64,000 nucleotides of DNA from Emticicia fluvialis (lineage in GTDB: Bacteria > Bacteroidota > Bacteroidia > Cytophagales > Spirosomataceae). Both the position numbers and the translations under genes were made by a program. The notes under the pieces were generated by a model. It ran no database searches. It saw only the letters and a program-made list of their open reading frames with translations, and was not told the DNA's origin. This document shows positions 1 to 8,432 of this stretch, in pieces (within the stretch, counting starts at the first letter, position 1; the number at the start of each line of letters is the position of its first letter). The stretch covers positions 1 to 64,000 of the forward strand of contig NZ_JANUSD010000008.1 in assembly GCF_024793945.1 (NCBI RefSeq), written 5' to 3'.

Positions 1-90
1 AAAATAGGACTATTTATGTACTTTTTGAATCTTACCAGGTAAAATATCGCTACGCCGCTTAGTAAAACCCGAATCATTCCTATCTGAACT

Positions 91-124
91 AAAAAAAGAA
101 GCTGCCCCTTTTTGGACAGCCTCA
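91..124 (-). terminator. Rho-independent terminator of the efflux operon
   Basis: On the minus strand a stem of GCTGTCC against GGGGCAGC (one G-T pair) is closed by an A-rich loop and followed by seven T residues. It lies just past the stop codon of the TolC-like gene, so it should end the efflux transcript. In the remaining bases 1-90 I see no gene. Confidence 0.75.
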
Positions 125-137
125 TTTTTGTTTACGT

Positions 138-1481
138 TTACTCCTGCACATCACCCGTATAAAACTGCAGCAGTTTCTGCTGGTAGCGTACCTGAATGGT
201 AGCGCGGGCTACATTTACTTTGGCTGATGCCAGCGAGTTTTGTGCCGTAAATAAATCTATTAAGGTAGCCAGACCATTCTGAAAGCGGCCTTGCTGTAAC
301 TCAAAAGCGGCTTGTGCTGCTGATAACTGCGCCTTTGCAGTGGTGTACTGTTGTTGTGCGGTTTCGTAGTCGGTCAAGGCTTGTTTAATTTCTGCTCTGA
401 TCTGGTCTTGCCTGTCCTGAATATCCAGTTGGCGGTTCATTTCTTCTATGCGGTTTTTGGCAACAGCCGTTTTGGTCTGGTTGCGGTCAAATATATTCCA
501 AACCAGATTTAACCCTGCATATACGTTTACCTGATTGCCTAACTGGCGTAGCATATTGCGTTGCTCAATGCTGCTCAATACATCATTACCATTGATATTC
601 TGCTGGAAAAGGTACCTGCCTGCGGTGGTTAAACCTCCCGTAGCAACCAGTTGGGGTTTTAAATTGGCCTTAATAATCGGGGTTCTCAAGGCAATGGCCT
701 CACGTTGCTGCTTCAGTGTCAATAAATCATTTCTTCTGTTATAAGCTGAACTGATTGCCTCCTGCGTTGAATAACCAGGCAGGCTCTCGTCGGGTAAATC
801 CTGAAAATCGTACTCCCCGGCTGGCAGGTTTAATCTACGGATTAAGAATATCTTGTGGCTCTGTAGCAGGTTTCTGGCAGCTATTACCTGTTGCTCGTCC
901 AGTCGGGTTTGTGCCTGTTGCTGGTAAAGTTCATTGGGTAATCTAAGGCCGGCTTTTACCAGCCCTGTCAGCACGGTATCACGTTCTTTAGACAGTTGCC
1001 AGTTCTGTTCGGCAATCTCAATTAACCGGCGGTCGAGCGATAATTGCAAAAATGCCAGGCTCAAGTCATTGGTTAGTTGCTGACGCGTAAATTTAAGCTG
1101 AGTGGTTGCCGCTTCTTCTGTTTTTTCTGATACCAGCACCTGATACCTACGGGCAGCGCCATCGGCCAACACATAGTTACTGTTGGCCTGCAGGTTTAGC
1201 CCTGTATAAGTACTGGCTACCAGAGAAGGCGTAGCCACGGTAAGCAGGTTACTGCCCGACTGGAAATTGAAGCCGCCGTTAAATGTAGCATTAGGCAGGA
1301 AGAGGTTCTTGCTTCCGTAAACATCCCATCTGGCAGATTCAACGCTATTCTGTGCTTTTTTAATGCCCACATTCTGCTGTATGGCCATTTGAAGCGTTTC
1401 CTGAAAACTTAAAGTTTTTACCTGTGCCGAAAGGGTGAATCCACAGCCCCAGATACATAAAATCAATATGACTCTTTTCAT
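138..1481 (-). CDS. TolC-family outer membrane efflux channel
   Basis: Outer membrane factor of 447 residues, the exit duct of a tripartite pump. A Sec signal peptide covers about residues 1-19 (MKRVILILCIWGCGFTLSAQ). The rest is the usual TolC repeat: long Ala/Gln-rich helices (about 125-215 and 335-435) alternating with beta segments such as the GLNLVWNIFDRNQTK stretch near residue 325. Length is normal for the family. The ATG overlaps the TAA of the upstream adaptor gene by one base (TAATG), which points to translational coupling. It is the last gene of an adaptor/permease/channel set and is followed by a terminator. The substrate cannot be read from the sequence. Confidence 0.93.
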   Translation of the reverse strand: MKRVILILCIWGCGFTLSAQVKTLSFQETLQMAIQQNVGIKKAQNSVESARWDVYGSKNLFLPNATFNGGFNFQSGSNLLTVATPSLVASTYTGLNLQANSNYVLADGAARRYQVLVSEKTEEAATTQLKFTRQQLTNDLSLAFLQLSLDRRLIEIAEQNWQLSKERDTVLTGLVKAGLRLPNELYQQQAQTRLDEQQVIAARNLLQSHKIFLIRRLNLPAGEYDFQDLPDESLPGYSTQEAISSAYNRRNDLLTLKQQREAIALRTPIIKANLKPQLVATGGLTTAGRYLFQQNINGNDVLSSIEQRNMLRQLGNQVNVYAGLNLVWNIFDRNQTKTAVAKNRIEEMNRQLDIQDRQDQIRAEIKQALTDYETAQQQYTTAKAQLSAAQAAFELQQGRFQNGLATLIDLFTAQNSLASAKVNVARATIQVRYQQKLLQFYTGDVQE

Positions 1482-2572
1482 TATTTAGTTGCCGGTTTAT
1501 TAACCACTTTTACCAGTGTGCTATCTATTAATGAGTTTCCTACGTTCAGGGCCACCACGTCTCCTTCGTTCAGGCCTGCATAAACCCGGTAATGAAGCCC
1601 GTCTCCTGCACCTATTTTGATGGGTCTGTAAAACACACGGTTGTCTTTAATAACAGGTGCAAAATACTTATCACCTTTCACCACCAATGCCTGAGCAGGC
1701 ATGCTTAGAAACTCCTGAGCAGGCAGGTGAATCAGCACTTTCAGAAAACTGCCTGCCAGTATCTGGTTATTGGCGTTGTTGTATTCAATCTCGGCCAGCA
1801 TCATGCGCGTGCGCGCATCCAGTTCGCCGGTCATACGGGTAATACTGGCATGCAGGGTATCGGCCGAGCCCGGTACAAGAATATCAACCGGTGTACCCGG
1901 GCGGATAGAGGCGGCATCGGCCTGCTCTATAAATATTGTAATCCTTAAACGATTTACCTGTGACACCGTAACCACAGGCAACGCACTGGTTTGTGAGGAT
2001 GTAGCAGCCTGCAATAAAGCGCCTACGTCGGCATAACGTGCTGAAACGTTACCCGCAAAAGGAGCTCTGATGATGGTGTAAGACAACTTCTCCCGCTGGG
2101 CATCCAGGCGGGCTCTGGCCATTTCAACATCGGCGCGTGCTTTATCGGTTTCCTGCTCGGTTACATATTTTTTCGACAGCAACGACTCAACCCTGTGCAG
2201 GTAGCTTTGCTTTTGTTTCAAATCTGCCTCTAAGGCCAGTTTTTCCTGTTCCAAATCCGGAGACTCAATCACAGCAATGGTCTGGCCTGCTTTTACGTTC
2301 TGCCCTTTGTCTACATATAATTTTTGCAGATAACCACTTATTTTGGCAAAAAGTGTAACCGATTGGTAAGGACGCGCCTCTGCCGATAACATCAGGGTTC
2401 TTTCTGACTTTTGCCTGCTGATAGTAATGGTGCTTACCGAGGTAGCATCGGCTGTTTTAGAAACCGGAGGTTCGGCAGAATCAGCCCGGTTTATCACAAA
2501 AATCCCAACCCCTACAGCCACCACAATGATGGTCAATAATCCGATCCGGCGAAGATTTTGTTGATTTTTCAT
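1481..2572 (-). CDS. RND efflux periplasmic adaptor subunit (HlyD/MFP family)
   Basis: Membrane fusion protein of 363 residues that bridges the RND permease and the outer membrane channel. A single N-terminal hydrophobic segment (about residues 11-28) anchors it in the inner membrane. It is followed by a lipoyl/barrel-sandwich half (SGYLQKLYVDKGQNVKAGQT, about 84-103), a helical hairpin rich in Lys/Glu/Ala (about 110-165), the second lipoyl half (YTIIRAPFAGNVSARYADVG, about 166-185) and beta-barrel and membrane-proximal domains to the C terminus. It lies 48 bp downstream of the permease gene and overlaps the TolC-like gene by one base, so all three are probably one transcript. Specificity is unknown. 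Confidence 0.93.
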   Translation of the reverse strand: MKNQQNLRRIGLLTIIVVAVGVGIFVINRADSAEPPVSKTADATSVSTITISRQKSERTLMLSAEARPYQSVTLFAKISGYLQKLYVDKGQNVKAGQTIAVIESPDLEQEKLALEADLKQKQSYLHRVESLLSKKYVTEQETDKARADVEMARARLDAQREKLSYTIIRAPFAGNVSARYADVGALLQAATSSQTSALPVVTVSQVNRLRITIFIEQADAASIRPGTPVDILVPGSADTLHASITRMTGELDARTRMMLAEIEYNNANNQILAGSFLKVLIHLPAQEFLSMPAQALVVKGDKYFAPVIKDNRVFYRPIKIGAGDGLHYRVYAGLNEGDVVALNVGNSLIDSTLVKVVNKPATK

Positions 2573-2620
2573 ATTACTTACTTGTTTTAAATGTCTGTTT
2601 GTTTCAAGGGTTTTGTTTTA

Positions 2621-5600
2621 TCAGGCTTCTGATTGGCTGTTGTCATCTTGGTCGTCCAGCAGGCTTATATTTGCTTTGGCTTTACCTTTATATAAACCGG
2701 CATACACGGCCGGAACTACAAAAAGCGTAAACAGCGTGGCAACAATCAGGCCACCTATAACGGCACGTGCCAATGGTGCATTTTGTTCTGAGCCTTCGCC
2801 CAGGCCAATCGCCATCGGAATCATCCCTAACACCATGGCAAGGGCTGTCATCAGAATAGGGCGCATACGTACCTTTCCTGCCTCGGTAACGGCTTTTAGC
2901 ACGGTATAGCCTTCTGCCCGCAAATCATTGGCATAGCTCACCAATAAGGTTGCGTTAGAAGCGGCAATACCCACCGCCATAATTGAGCCCATCAGCGATA
3001 CTACATTGATGGTAGTGCCGGTGGCAAAAAGAAACAGGATGATGCCCATCAATGCACCGGGAATTGATACCAGTACAATAAGTGGGTCTTTCAATGACTG
3101 AAACAAAACTACCATCAGTACATATACCAGCAATATGGCCAGCACCAGACCCTGAGCCATATTAGTAAATGACTCGTTCATTACCTGACCTTGTCCGCGC
3201 ACGTTAATGCTGAATCCCTTAGGCAACTGCCCCATTTTTTTTATGATGCGCTCAATATCTGCTGACACTGAGCCTAAGTCGCGGTCTTCTACATTGGCCG
3301 ATACATTCAGCACACGCTGGATATTCTCATGGTTTATCTGGCTTGGCATAACGCCCGGGGTAATTTCTGATACATTACGCACCGTCTGGGCTATCTGCCT
3401 GGGCACGTCTGTTGGCTGAATTGTCGAGTTACTGCTTAAGGCATTGGCCGTAGCGCTGGTGGTGAGCGGCAGATTCATCAGGTCACTTACCGACTGAATC
3501 TTGCTGCTTGGTGTTTTTACTACTACCGTATAGTTTACATTATTGGCCGGGTTCAGAAAATAAGAAGGTGCAAACAAACCACTCGACGACAGGTTTACCA
3601 ATAAATTACTGGCCACGTCTCTCTGGCTAAGGCCCACCTGTGCTGCCCTGATGCGGTCAACGTCTACTTTCAGGGTAGGGTAGTCTAGTACCTGTTTAAT
3701 GGTAACATCTTTTAAGCCGGCTACTTTTCTCAGTGAATCCCGCAATACTTTGGCCATTTCGTAGCCTTTGTTATAGTCGGTTACTTCTATCTGCACATCA
3801 ATCGGCGAACTCAAGCCGAAGTTCAATACCTGCCCCACCATGTCGGCTGTCTGAAAATACGACTGTGTTCCGGGAAACTCGTTATTCAGAACCTCCCTTA
3901 TCTTGTTTCTGTATATCTCGGTTGGTTTGTGGTCTTTCTTCAGGGCAATCATAATTTCGGCGTCCATACCGTTTACGTTGTCAGACTGCACATAGGCCAG
4001 GTTAAAGAAAATCGGCACACCGATATTGGCGCTGATAGTACTTAATTCTTCCGGAGGAACAATCTTCCTTACGGCTTCTTCAATTCTTTCTACATATTTT
4101 TCTGTTTCTTCAATACGCGTGCCAAAAGGCGCTCTGAAATGCAGTTTCATAAAGCCCGTATCTGTAGTGGGGAAGAAGTCGGTACCTACCATTGGGGTTA
4201 TGAGTACAACCGTTAGCACTACCAGAACAAGCGAGCCTGCCAATAGCAAGCCCTTCTGTTTCAGCATTTTGCCCAGGCGGCTGGCGTAGGTATTTTGCAG
4301 ACGTTCAAACTGGCGGTCTCTCCAGCGGTCAAATCGGCTGCCATGTGCTTCATGCGCCCCTGCCGAAAGCATTAATCTTGAAAGCAGCGGCACGAGTGTG
4401 CGCGATAGCACGTAAGAGGTAAGCATGGCCACTACTACCGACAAGGCCATTGGCACAAACAGAAACCCTGCCGGGCCAGTAATGAACAAAACCGGAATAA
4501 ATACAATACAGATAGATAGCGTAGCAACCAAAGCAGGCGTAGCAATTTCGGCTGCCCCGTCTAGTATGGCCCGAACGAGCGATTTACCCATGCCTAACTG
4601 GCGGTGGATACTCTCAATGGCCACGGTGGCGTCGTCAACCAGCATACCTACGGCTAATGACAAGCCGCCCAGCGTCATGATGTTCAGCGAGTTGCCCGTC
4701 AGGTCTAAAACAATAATGGCTGTCAGGATTGCCAACGGGATAGACGTGATAACGATGAAAACGTTACGCCAGTTACCCAGAAATCCGAATATCATCAAAC
4801 CAACCAGAAATATAGCCAGAATCATCTCGTGCAACACGTTATCTATGGCTGCACTTACAAATATACTCTGGTCGAAATCGGTCGTTATTTCCAGACCTTC
4901 AGGCGCCACTTCTTTTATTTTAGGAATCATGTTTTTTGATGATTCCACAATGGTAAGAGTAGAAGCGCTTGATTTACGCAAAATGGTAAGATAGCTGGCG
5001 TGCTTGCCATTAATGCGTACAATATTGGTTGGGTCGGCAAATGAGTCGGATATCTTACCGATGTCTTCAATTTTAATGGTCTGGCCGTTAATTACCTTTA
5101 CCGGAATATCATAAAACTGGTCAACCGTACTCGGACTGGCGTTCAGTGCTATGTTATATTCGGTTTCGCCCATACGGGCTGTTCCTGCCGGCAGAATAAC
5201 GTTTGAGTTCTGCAGGGCAGAAATAACATCAGCGGCCGACAACCCTTTGGCTGTTAGCTGGGCAGGGTCTATGTCAATATTAATCTGGCGTTGCTTCCCC
5301 CCATAAACACCGGGGGTCTGCAAGCCCGGAATAGTAAATAAACGCAAACGCAGAAAGTTATTGGTGTAGTCGGCCACGGCATCTTCGCCCATGGTGTTAC
5401 TTGAAATAATCATGTGTAACACCGGCAGGTTAGAGGCATTATAAGGCAGTAAAACAGGTGGCTGCATACCCGGAGGCATCTGCCGGAGGGCTGTGGATGA
5501 TACTGCCGAGATTTGTGCCAGCGCCTGGCCCAGGTCTGTGCCGGGTTGAAAATACACCCGTAACAAGCCAATACCCGGAATAGAGCTTGACTCAATACGC

Positions 5601-5836
5601 GACACCCCCTGTACCTGAGAGGAAATACCCCTTTCGTTATTAATAACAACCCGGCGCTCCATATCCTGGGCAGAAAGACCCGGATATGCCCAAACGATGT
5701 TAACAACAGGTATATCAATTTTCGGGAAAATATCCGTTTGCATCGAACGGATTGCCATAATGCCCCCGAGCATCATCAAAAATGCCATGACGGCAATGGT
5801 ATAGGGGCGATTAAGGGCTAATCGAACAATCCACAT
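2621..5836 (-). CDS. RND multidrug-type efflux permease
   Basis: Inner-membrane proton-driven pump of 1071 residues, the normal RND size. It has the twofold layout: TM1 at about 13-31, a large periplasmic loop, TM2-6 at about 335-475, TM7 near 530, a second periplasmic loop, and TM8-12 from about 865 to 1045. The TM4 proton-relay pair is present as D401-D402 in GMLVDDATVAIE. The family signature near the second TM bundle reads GIAASNATLLVSYAND, where AcrB-type pumps have a Lys; this is common in HAE-like pumps outside the AcrB group. The C-terminal tail is acidic (DDQDDNSQSEA). It lies 43 bp downstream of the aldo/keto reductase gene. It could export drugs, bile-like compounds or envelope metabolites; the sequence does not decide. 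Confidence 0.94.
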   Translation of the reverse strand: MWIVRLALNRPYTIAVMAFLMMLGGIMAIRSMQTDIFPKIDIPVVNIVWAYPGLSAQDMERRVVINNERGISSQVQGVSRIESSSIPGIGLLRVYFQPGTDLGQALAQISAVSSTALRQMPPGMQPPVLLPYNASNLPVLHMIISSNTMGEDAVADYTNNFLRLRLFTIPGLQTPGVYGGKQRQINIDIDPAQLTAKGLSAADVISALQNSNVILPAGTARMGETEYNIALNASPSTVDQFYDIPVKVINGQTIKIEDIGKISDSFADPTNIVRINGKHASYLTILRKSSASTLTIVESSKNMIPKIKEVAPEGLEITTDFDQSIFVSAAIDNVLHEMILAIFLVGLMIFGFLGNWRNVFIVITSIPLAILTAIIVLDLTGNSLNIMTLGGLSLAVGMLVDDATVAIESIHRQLGMGKSLVRAILDGAAEIATPALVATLSICIVFIPVLFITGPAGFLFVPMALSVVVAMLTSYVLSRTLVPLLSRLMLSAGAHEAHGSRFDRWRDRQFERLQNTYASRLGKMLKQKGLLLAGSLVLVVLTVVLITPMVGTDFFPTTDTGFMKLHFRAPFGTRIEETEKYVERIEEAVRKIVPPEELSTISANIGVPIFFNLAYVQSDNVNGMDAEIMIALKKDHKPTEIYRNKIREVLNNEFPGTQSYFQTADMVGQVLNFGLSSPIDVQIEVTDYNKGYEMAKVLRDSLRKVAGLKDVTIKQVLDYPTLKVDVDRIRAAQVGLSQRDVASNLLVNLSSSGLFAPSYFLNPANNVNYTVVVKTPSSKIQSVSDLMNLPLTTSATANALSSNSTIQPTDVPRQIAQTVRNVSEITPGVMPSQINHENIQRVLNVSANVEDRDLGSVSADIERIIKKMGQLPKGFSINVRGQGQVMNESFTNMAQGLVLAILLVYVLMVVLFQSLKDPLIVLVSIPGALMGIILFLFATGTTINVVSLMGSIMAVGIAASNATLLVSYANDLRAEGYTVLKAVTEAGKVRMRPILMTALAMVLGMIPMAIGLGEGSEQNAPLARAVIGGLIVATLFTLFVVPAVYAGLYKGKAKANISLLDDQDDNSQSEA

Positions 5837-5879
5837 AAGTAAAGATTTAGGTTTTAATTATAACTATCAGACCGGCAGA

Positions 5880-6704
5880 TTAACTAAGAACCGAGGGCTC
5901 CAGTTGCCATACAGCCAGGTTTTCCTGCAAATGTTTTTCAGATGATGTTCCCGGAATGGGAATAATATTTGATGACTTTCTCAAAAGCCAGAGTAACGAA
6001 AGTTGAGGCAGGGTAATACCCAGCTCTGCGGCTTTCTGCCGGTATTTCGGGGCTTTATCGGTGTCAATCATTGCTGTGGGGCAATAGGCAATAAACGCAA
6101 TGTTTTCGGCGGCACAGGCTTTGGCAAAGTCCAGATGTGTCTGGTTAGTAATGCTGAGCGAATTTTGTACCGAAACTATTTTTGTAATGCCCTGCGCCAG
6201 CCTTAACTGCGCCGGTTTTACATTAGATAAGCCAATCTCTTTGATTTTCCCCTGCTTCTTCAGTGTTGCCAGCATCCAAACCGATTCCTCAATTGGTACT
6301 TCGGGGTCTACATCATCCAGCTGATACAAATCAATGGCTTCCACATTCAGGCGTTTCAGGCTGGCTTCAACAGCGGTTTTCAGATAACCGGGCTTACCAC
6401 TGGCGAATATCTTGCCGGGAGCATATTTTACTGCCCCTCCCTTGGTAGCTACTATTACTTCATGCCTGAAAGGCTCTATGGCCTCGGCTAAAATCAGTTC
6501 AGAACAACCCGGGCCGTAGGCATCAGAAGTATCAAAAAAATTGACACCCAGTTCGTAGGCCTTCCGTATCACTCTGATAACCGCCTGGCGGTCGGTGGGT
6601 TCACCCCACAACCCCGCCCCCGTTGTAGCACGCATGGTACCCAGGCCAATCCGGTTTATAACCAGCGAATTGCCGATGGTGTATTGTTTGGTAAGTATGT
6701 CCAT
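5880..6704 (-). CDS. Aldo/keto reductase, PdxI/YdbC-like
   Basis: NADPH-dependent oxidoreductase of the AKR TIM-barrel family, 274 residues, predicted cytosolic. The catalytic Asp58 and Tyr63 (FFDTSDAYGPG) and Lys88 (ATKGG) are present. The usual catalytic His is replaced by Asp130 in LYQLDDVDP. The C-terminal phosphate-binding segment IPGTSSEKHLQENL is intact, but the protein stops about ten residues earlier than many relatives. From memory, overall similarity is greatest to the YdbC/PdxI (pyridoxal reductase) group, which also departs from His at that site. It sits between an AraC regulator (179 bp upstream) and the RND permease (43 bp downstream), so it may be coexpressed with the pump. 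The substrate is unknown. Confidence 0.88.
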   Translation of the reverse strand: MDILTKQYTIGNSLVINRIGLGTMRATTGAGLWGEPTDRQAVIRVIRKAYELGVNFFDTSDAYGPGCSELILAEAIEPFRHEVIVATKGGAVKYAPGKIFASGKPGYLKTAVEASLKRLNVEAIDLYQLDDVDPEVPIEESVWMLATLKKQGKIKEIGLSNVKPAQLRLAQGITKIVSVQNSLSITNQTHLDFAKACAAENIAFIAYCPTAMIDTDKAPKYRQKAAELGITLPQLSLLWLLRKSSNIIPIPGTSSEKHLQENLAVWQLEPSVLS

Positions 6705-6883
6705 GAATACTATAATAGAAAATAGGCCACAAAGTTCAGTTTACAAAGCCTGTCAAGCACGGTAAGTATTGCATGAAGAATGGTAAAAATCGAAGATGCA
6801 GATACCCAAAACTCATGTATTATATAATTATAGCAAGATTTATTATAATTTGCAAATCATAGCCGTTCTCTTATAGTGTACTT

Positions 6884-7801
6884 TCAGGCGGTATGCATGC
6901 GGTATTCGCGGGGTAGCATTCCTGTTGATTTTTTAAAGAATTTGGTAAAGTTGGTTGGTTCGTCAAAGCGTAGCCGGTAGGCAATCTCTGTTACAGAGAG
7001 TTCTGTTGTATGCAGCAAAGATTTGGCCTCAAAGGCCAGTCGTTCATTAATCAGTTGTTTGGCCGACTTCCCCAGCTCGCGGCGTAGCATATTGCTCAGG
7101 TGATTAGGGTGTACATTCAGTTGCTCGGCAAATTCGTTTACCGAAAAAACCTTTCCTGTTCTGCCTTTTGATAGCAGCAGAAAGTGTTCTTCCAGCAGGC
7201 GTTCGAAAGCGCTGGTCAGTCTTTGGTTTTTTGAATCACCGGCCGTTTGGTTGGTATGTGCCTGGTAGGTTTCCTGTGCCTTAATAAAAAAAATTTGGAT
7301 CAGATGGCGCAGGATGTCCCAGCGAGACGCACCCGTATTACCTGCTTCTTTCAGCATGAGATCAAACAGGTCTATAAAGGGCTGTTGCTGGTCGGGTGTC
7401 AGGTCAAATACAGCCCTGCCTTCCAGCTGATACATGGGCAGGTCTTTTACGCACTGCAGGCCTTCCGGGGTAGAGGCAAAGAAATGCTCGTTGAAAAAGC
7501 AAATGTATCCCGTCAGGTCTTCCAGCCGATGGTATTGCTGCAAATGCCAGGGGCTTAAAAAATACAGCGTGCCGGCCTGCATCATAAAGTCTGAAATACC
7601 AACTTTAAACGCCAGCCGTCCGCTTGTTATAAGGGCAAAAATGTAGCAGTCGCTTCTGTAAACAGGGCTAAGGGCAGGTCTTGTTTTCATGGCTTCTTCA
7701 AACCTGTATAGCTGGAAATCAGACGAATACGGATTGGGTAAGCCTAAAGCCTGCATCAGTTTTGTGATGCCAATAAATACTTCGAAGTCAGGCGTTTTCA
7801 C
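6884..7801 (-). CDS. AraC-family transcriptional regulator
   Basis: DNA-binding regulator of 305 residues. The N-terminal two thirds resemble a cupin-like sensor domain. The C-terminal 100 residues hold the two helix-turn-helix motifs of the family (FSVNEFAEQLNVHPNHLSNM and LSVTEIAYRLRFDEPTNFTK, ending in GMLPREYRM). The start is GTG; no in-frame ATG lies close upstream. It is transcribed toward the aldo/keto reductase and efflux genes and is the best local candidate for their regulator, which is an inference from position. It is divergent from the padR gene. Confidence 0.92.
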   Translation of the reverse strand: MKTPDFEVFIGITKLMQALGLPNPYSSDFQLYRFEEAMKTRPALSPVYRSDCYIFALITSGRLAFKVGISDFMMQAGTLYFLSPWHLQQYHRLEDLTGYICFFNEHFFASTPEGLQCVKDLPMYQLEGRAVFDLTPDQQQPFIDLFDLMLKEAGNTGASRWDILRHLIQIFFIKAQETYQAHTNQTAGDSKNQRLTSAFERLLEEHFLLLSKGRTGKVFSVNEFAEQLNVHPNHLSNMLRRELGKSAKQLINERLAFEAKSLLHTTELSVTEIAYRLRFDEPTNFTKFFKKSTGMLPREYRMHTA

Positions 7802-7819
7802 AAAAATTGGTTAAAAGCC

Positions 7820-7827
7820 CAAAAGTA
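7820..7827 (-). promoter_or_regulatory. Possible -7 element for the AraC gene
   Basis: CAAAAGTA on the plus strand is TACTTTTG on the minus strand, a full match to the Bacteroidota -7 element TAnnTTTG. It is 19 bp upstream of the GTG start. No convincing TTTG element lies at the right distance, so support is only partial. Confidence 0.35.
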
Positions 7828-7943
7828 CAAAATGAAAGCAGAAATAGAATTTAAAAACTAATTAAATTCGTCCTTAAAAAACCTGATTTGCTCATGTTTT
7901 TTGGCCGTTCATCCCAAACGCATAATTTTTTAGACCAAGTATC

Positions 7944-7974
7944 TTGCATTGCATAGTACCTTTTATTATCTTTG
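7944..7974 (+). promoter_or_regulatory. Bacteroidota-type promoter of padR
   Basis: TTG (7944-7946) followed by 20 bases and TATCTTTG (7967-7974) matches the TTTG-N19-21-TAnnTTTG promoter of the primary sigma factor in this phylum. Transcription would begin near 7980. That rules out the upstream in-frame TTG (7944) and ATG (7977) codons as starts and supports ATG 8019. Confidence 0.65.
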
Positions 7975-8018
7975 TCATGTTAAATCGAGCAGAAACTGCT
8001 TTAAACGATATAGATAAT

Positions 8019-8354
8019 ATGGATTTAGAAAATGCTCAAGTGCAGATGCGGAAGGGGATACTGGAGTACTGCATCTTACACATAATTTCGAGGGGTGAGA
8101 TTTATGCCTCCGAAATTCTGGACGAACTTATCAATGCCAGAATAATGGTAGTTGAGGGTACGCTCTATCCACTGTTGACACGCCTTAAAAACTCTGGTCT
8201 TTTAGATTACAAATGGGTTGAGTCAACCTCGGGGCCGCCAAGAAAATATTATGTATTAACCGAAACCGGGCAAATGTTTCTGGAAAACCTTAATGGTACC
8301 TGGAATGAGCTGTCAGAATCGGTAAGTACCATTATCAGCAAGAAAACCAAATAA
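8019..8354 (+). CDS. PadR-family transcriptional regulator
   Basis: Small winged-helix repressor of 111 residues with the PadR core: ILEYCILHIISRGEIYASEI, then EGTLYPLLTRLKNSGLLDYK and SGPPRKYYVLTETG. The reading frame is open upstream to 7944, but the promoter makes 8019 (MDLENAQVQMRKG) the likely start; it also matches the usual N terminus of the family. It is 78 bp upstream of the PspC/GIN-domain gene in the same direction. PadR/PspC pairs are common in Bacteroidota, so it probably controls that gene and itself. Confidence 0.92.
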   Translation: MDLENAQVQMRKGILEYCILHIISRGEIYASEILDELINARIMVVEGTLYPLLTRLKNSGLLDYKWVESTSGPPRKYYVLTETGQMFLENLNGTWNELSESVSTIISKKTK

Positions 8355-8432
8355 TCTTACAATACTGAAGACTTACCTTTCTTTTAAATAAGCCACAGCG
8401 GCAATTTCCGGTGGTATTTACAGTTTAAGACA

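Noticed and set aside
4425..4994. A 189-codon plus-strand frame inside the RND permease gene
   Set aside because: Antisense shadow of a strongly conserved coding region.
6819..6828. ATTATATAAT palindrome between the AraC and reductase genes
   Set aside because: Such short AT-only palindromes arise easily in this AT-rich gap; no partner site supports an operator.
7944..8018. Earlier TTG or ATG start for the PadR gene
   Set aside because: TTG 7944 is part of the promoter -33 element and ATG 7977 lies before or at the expected transcription start.
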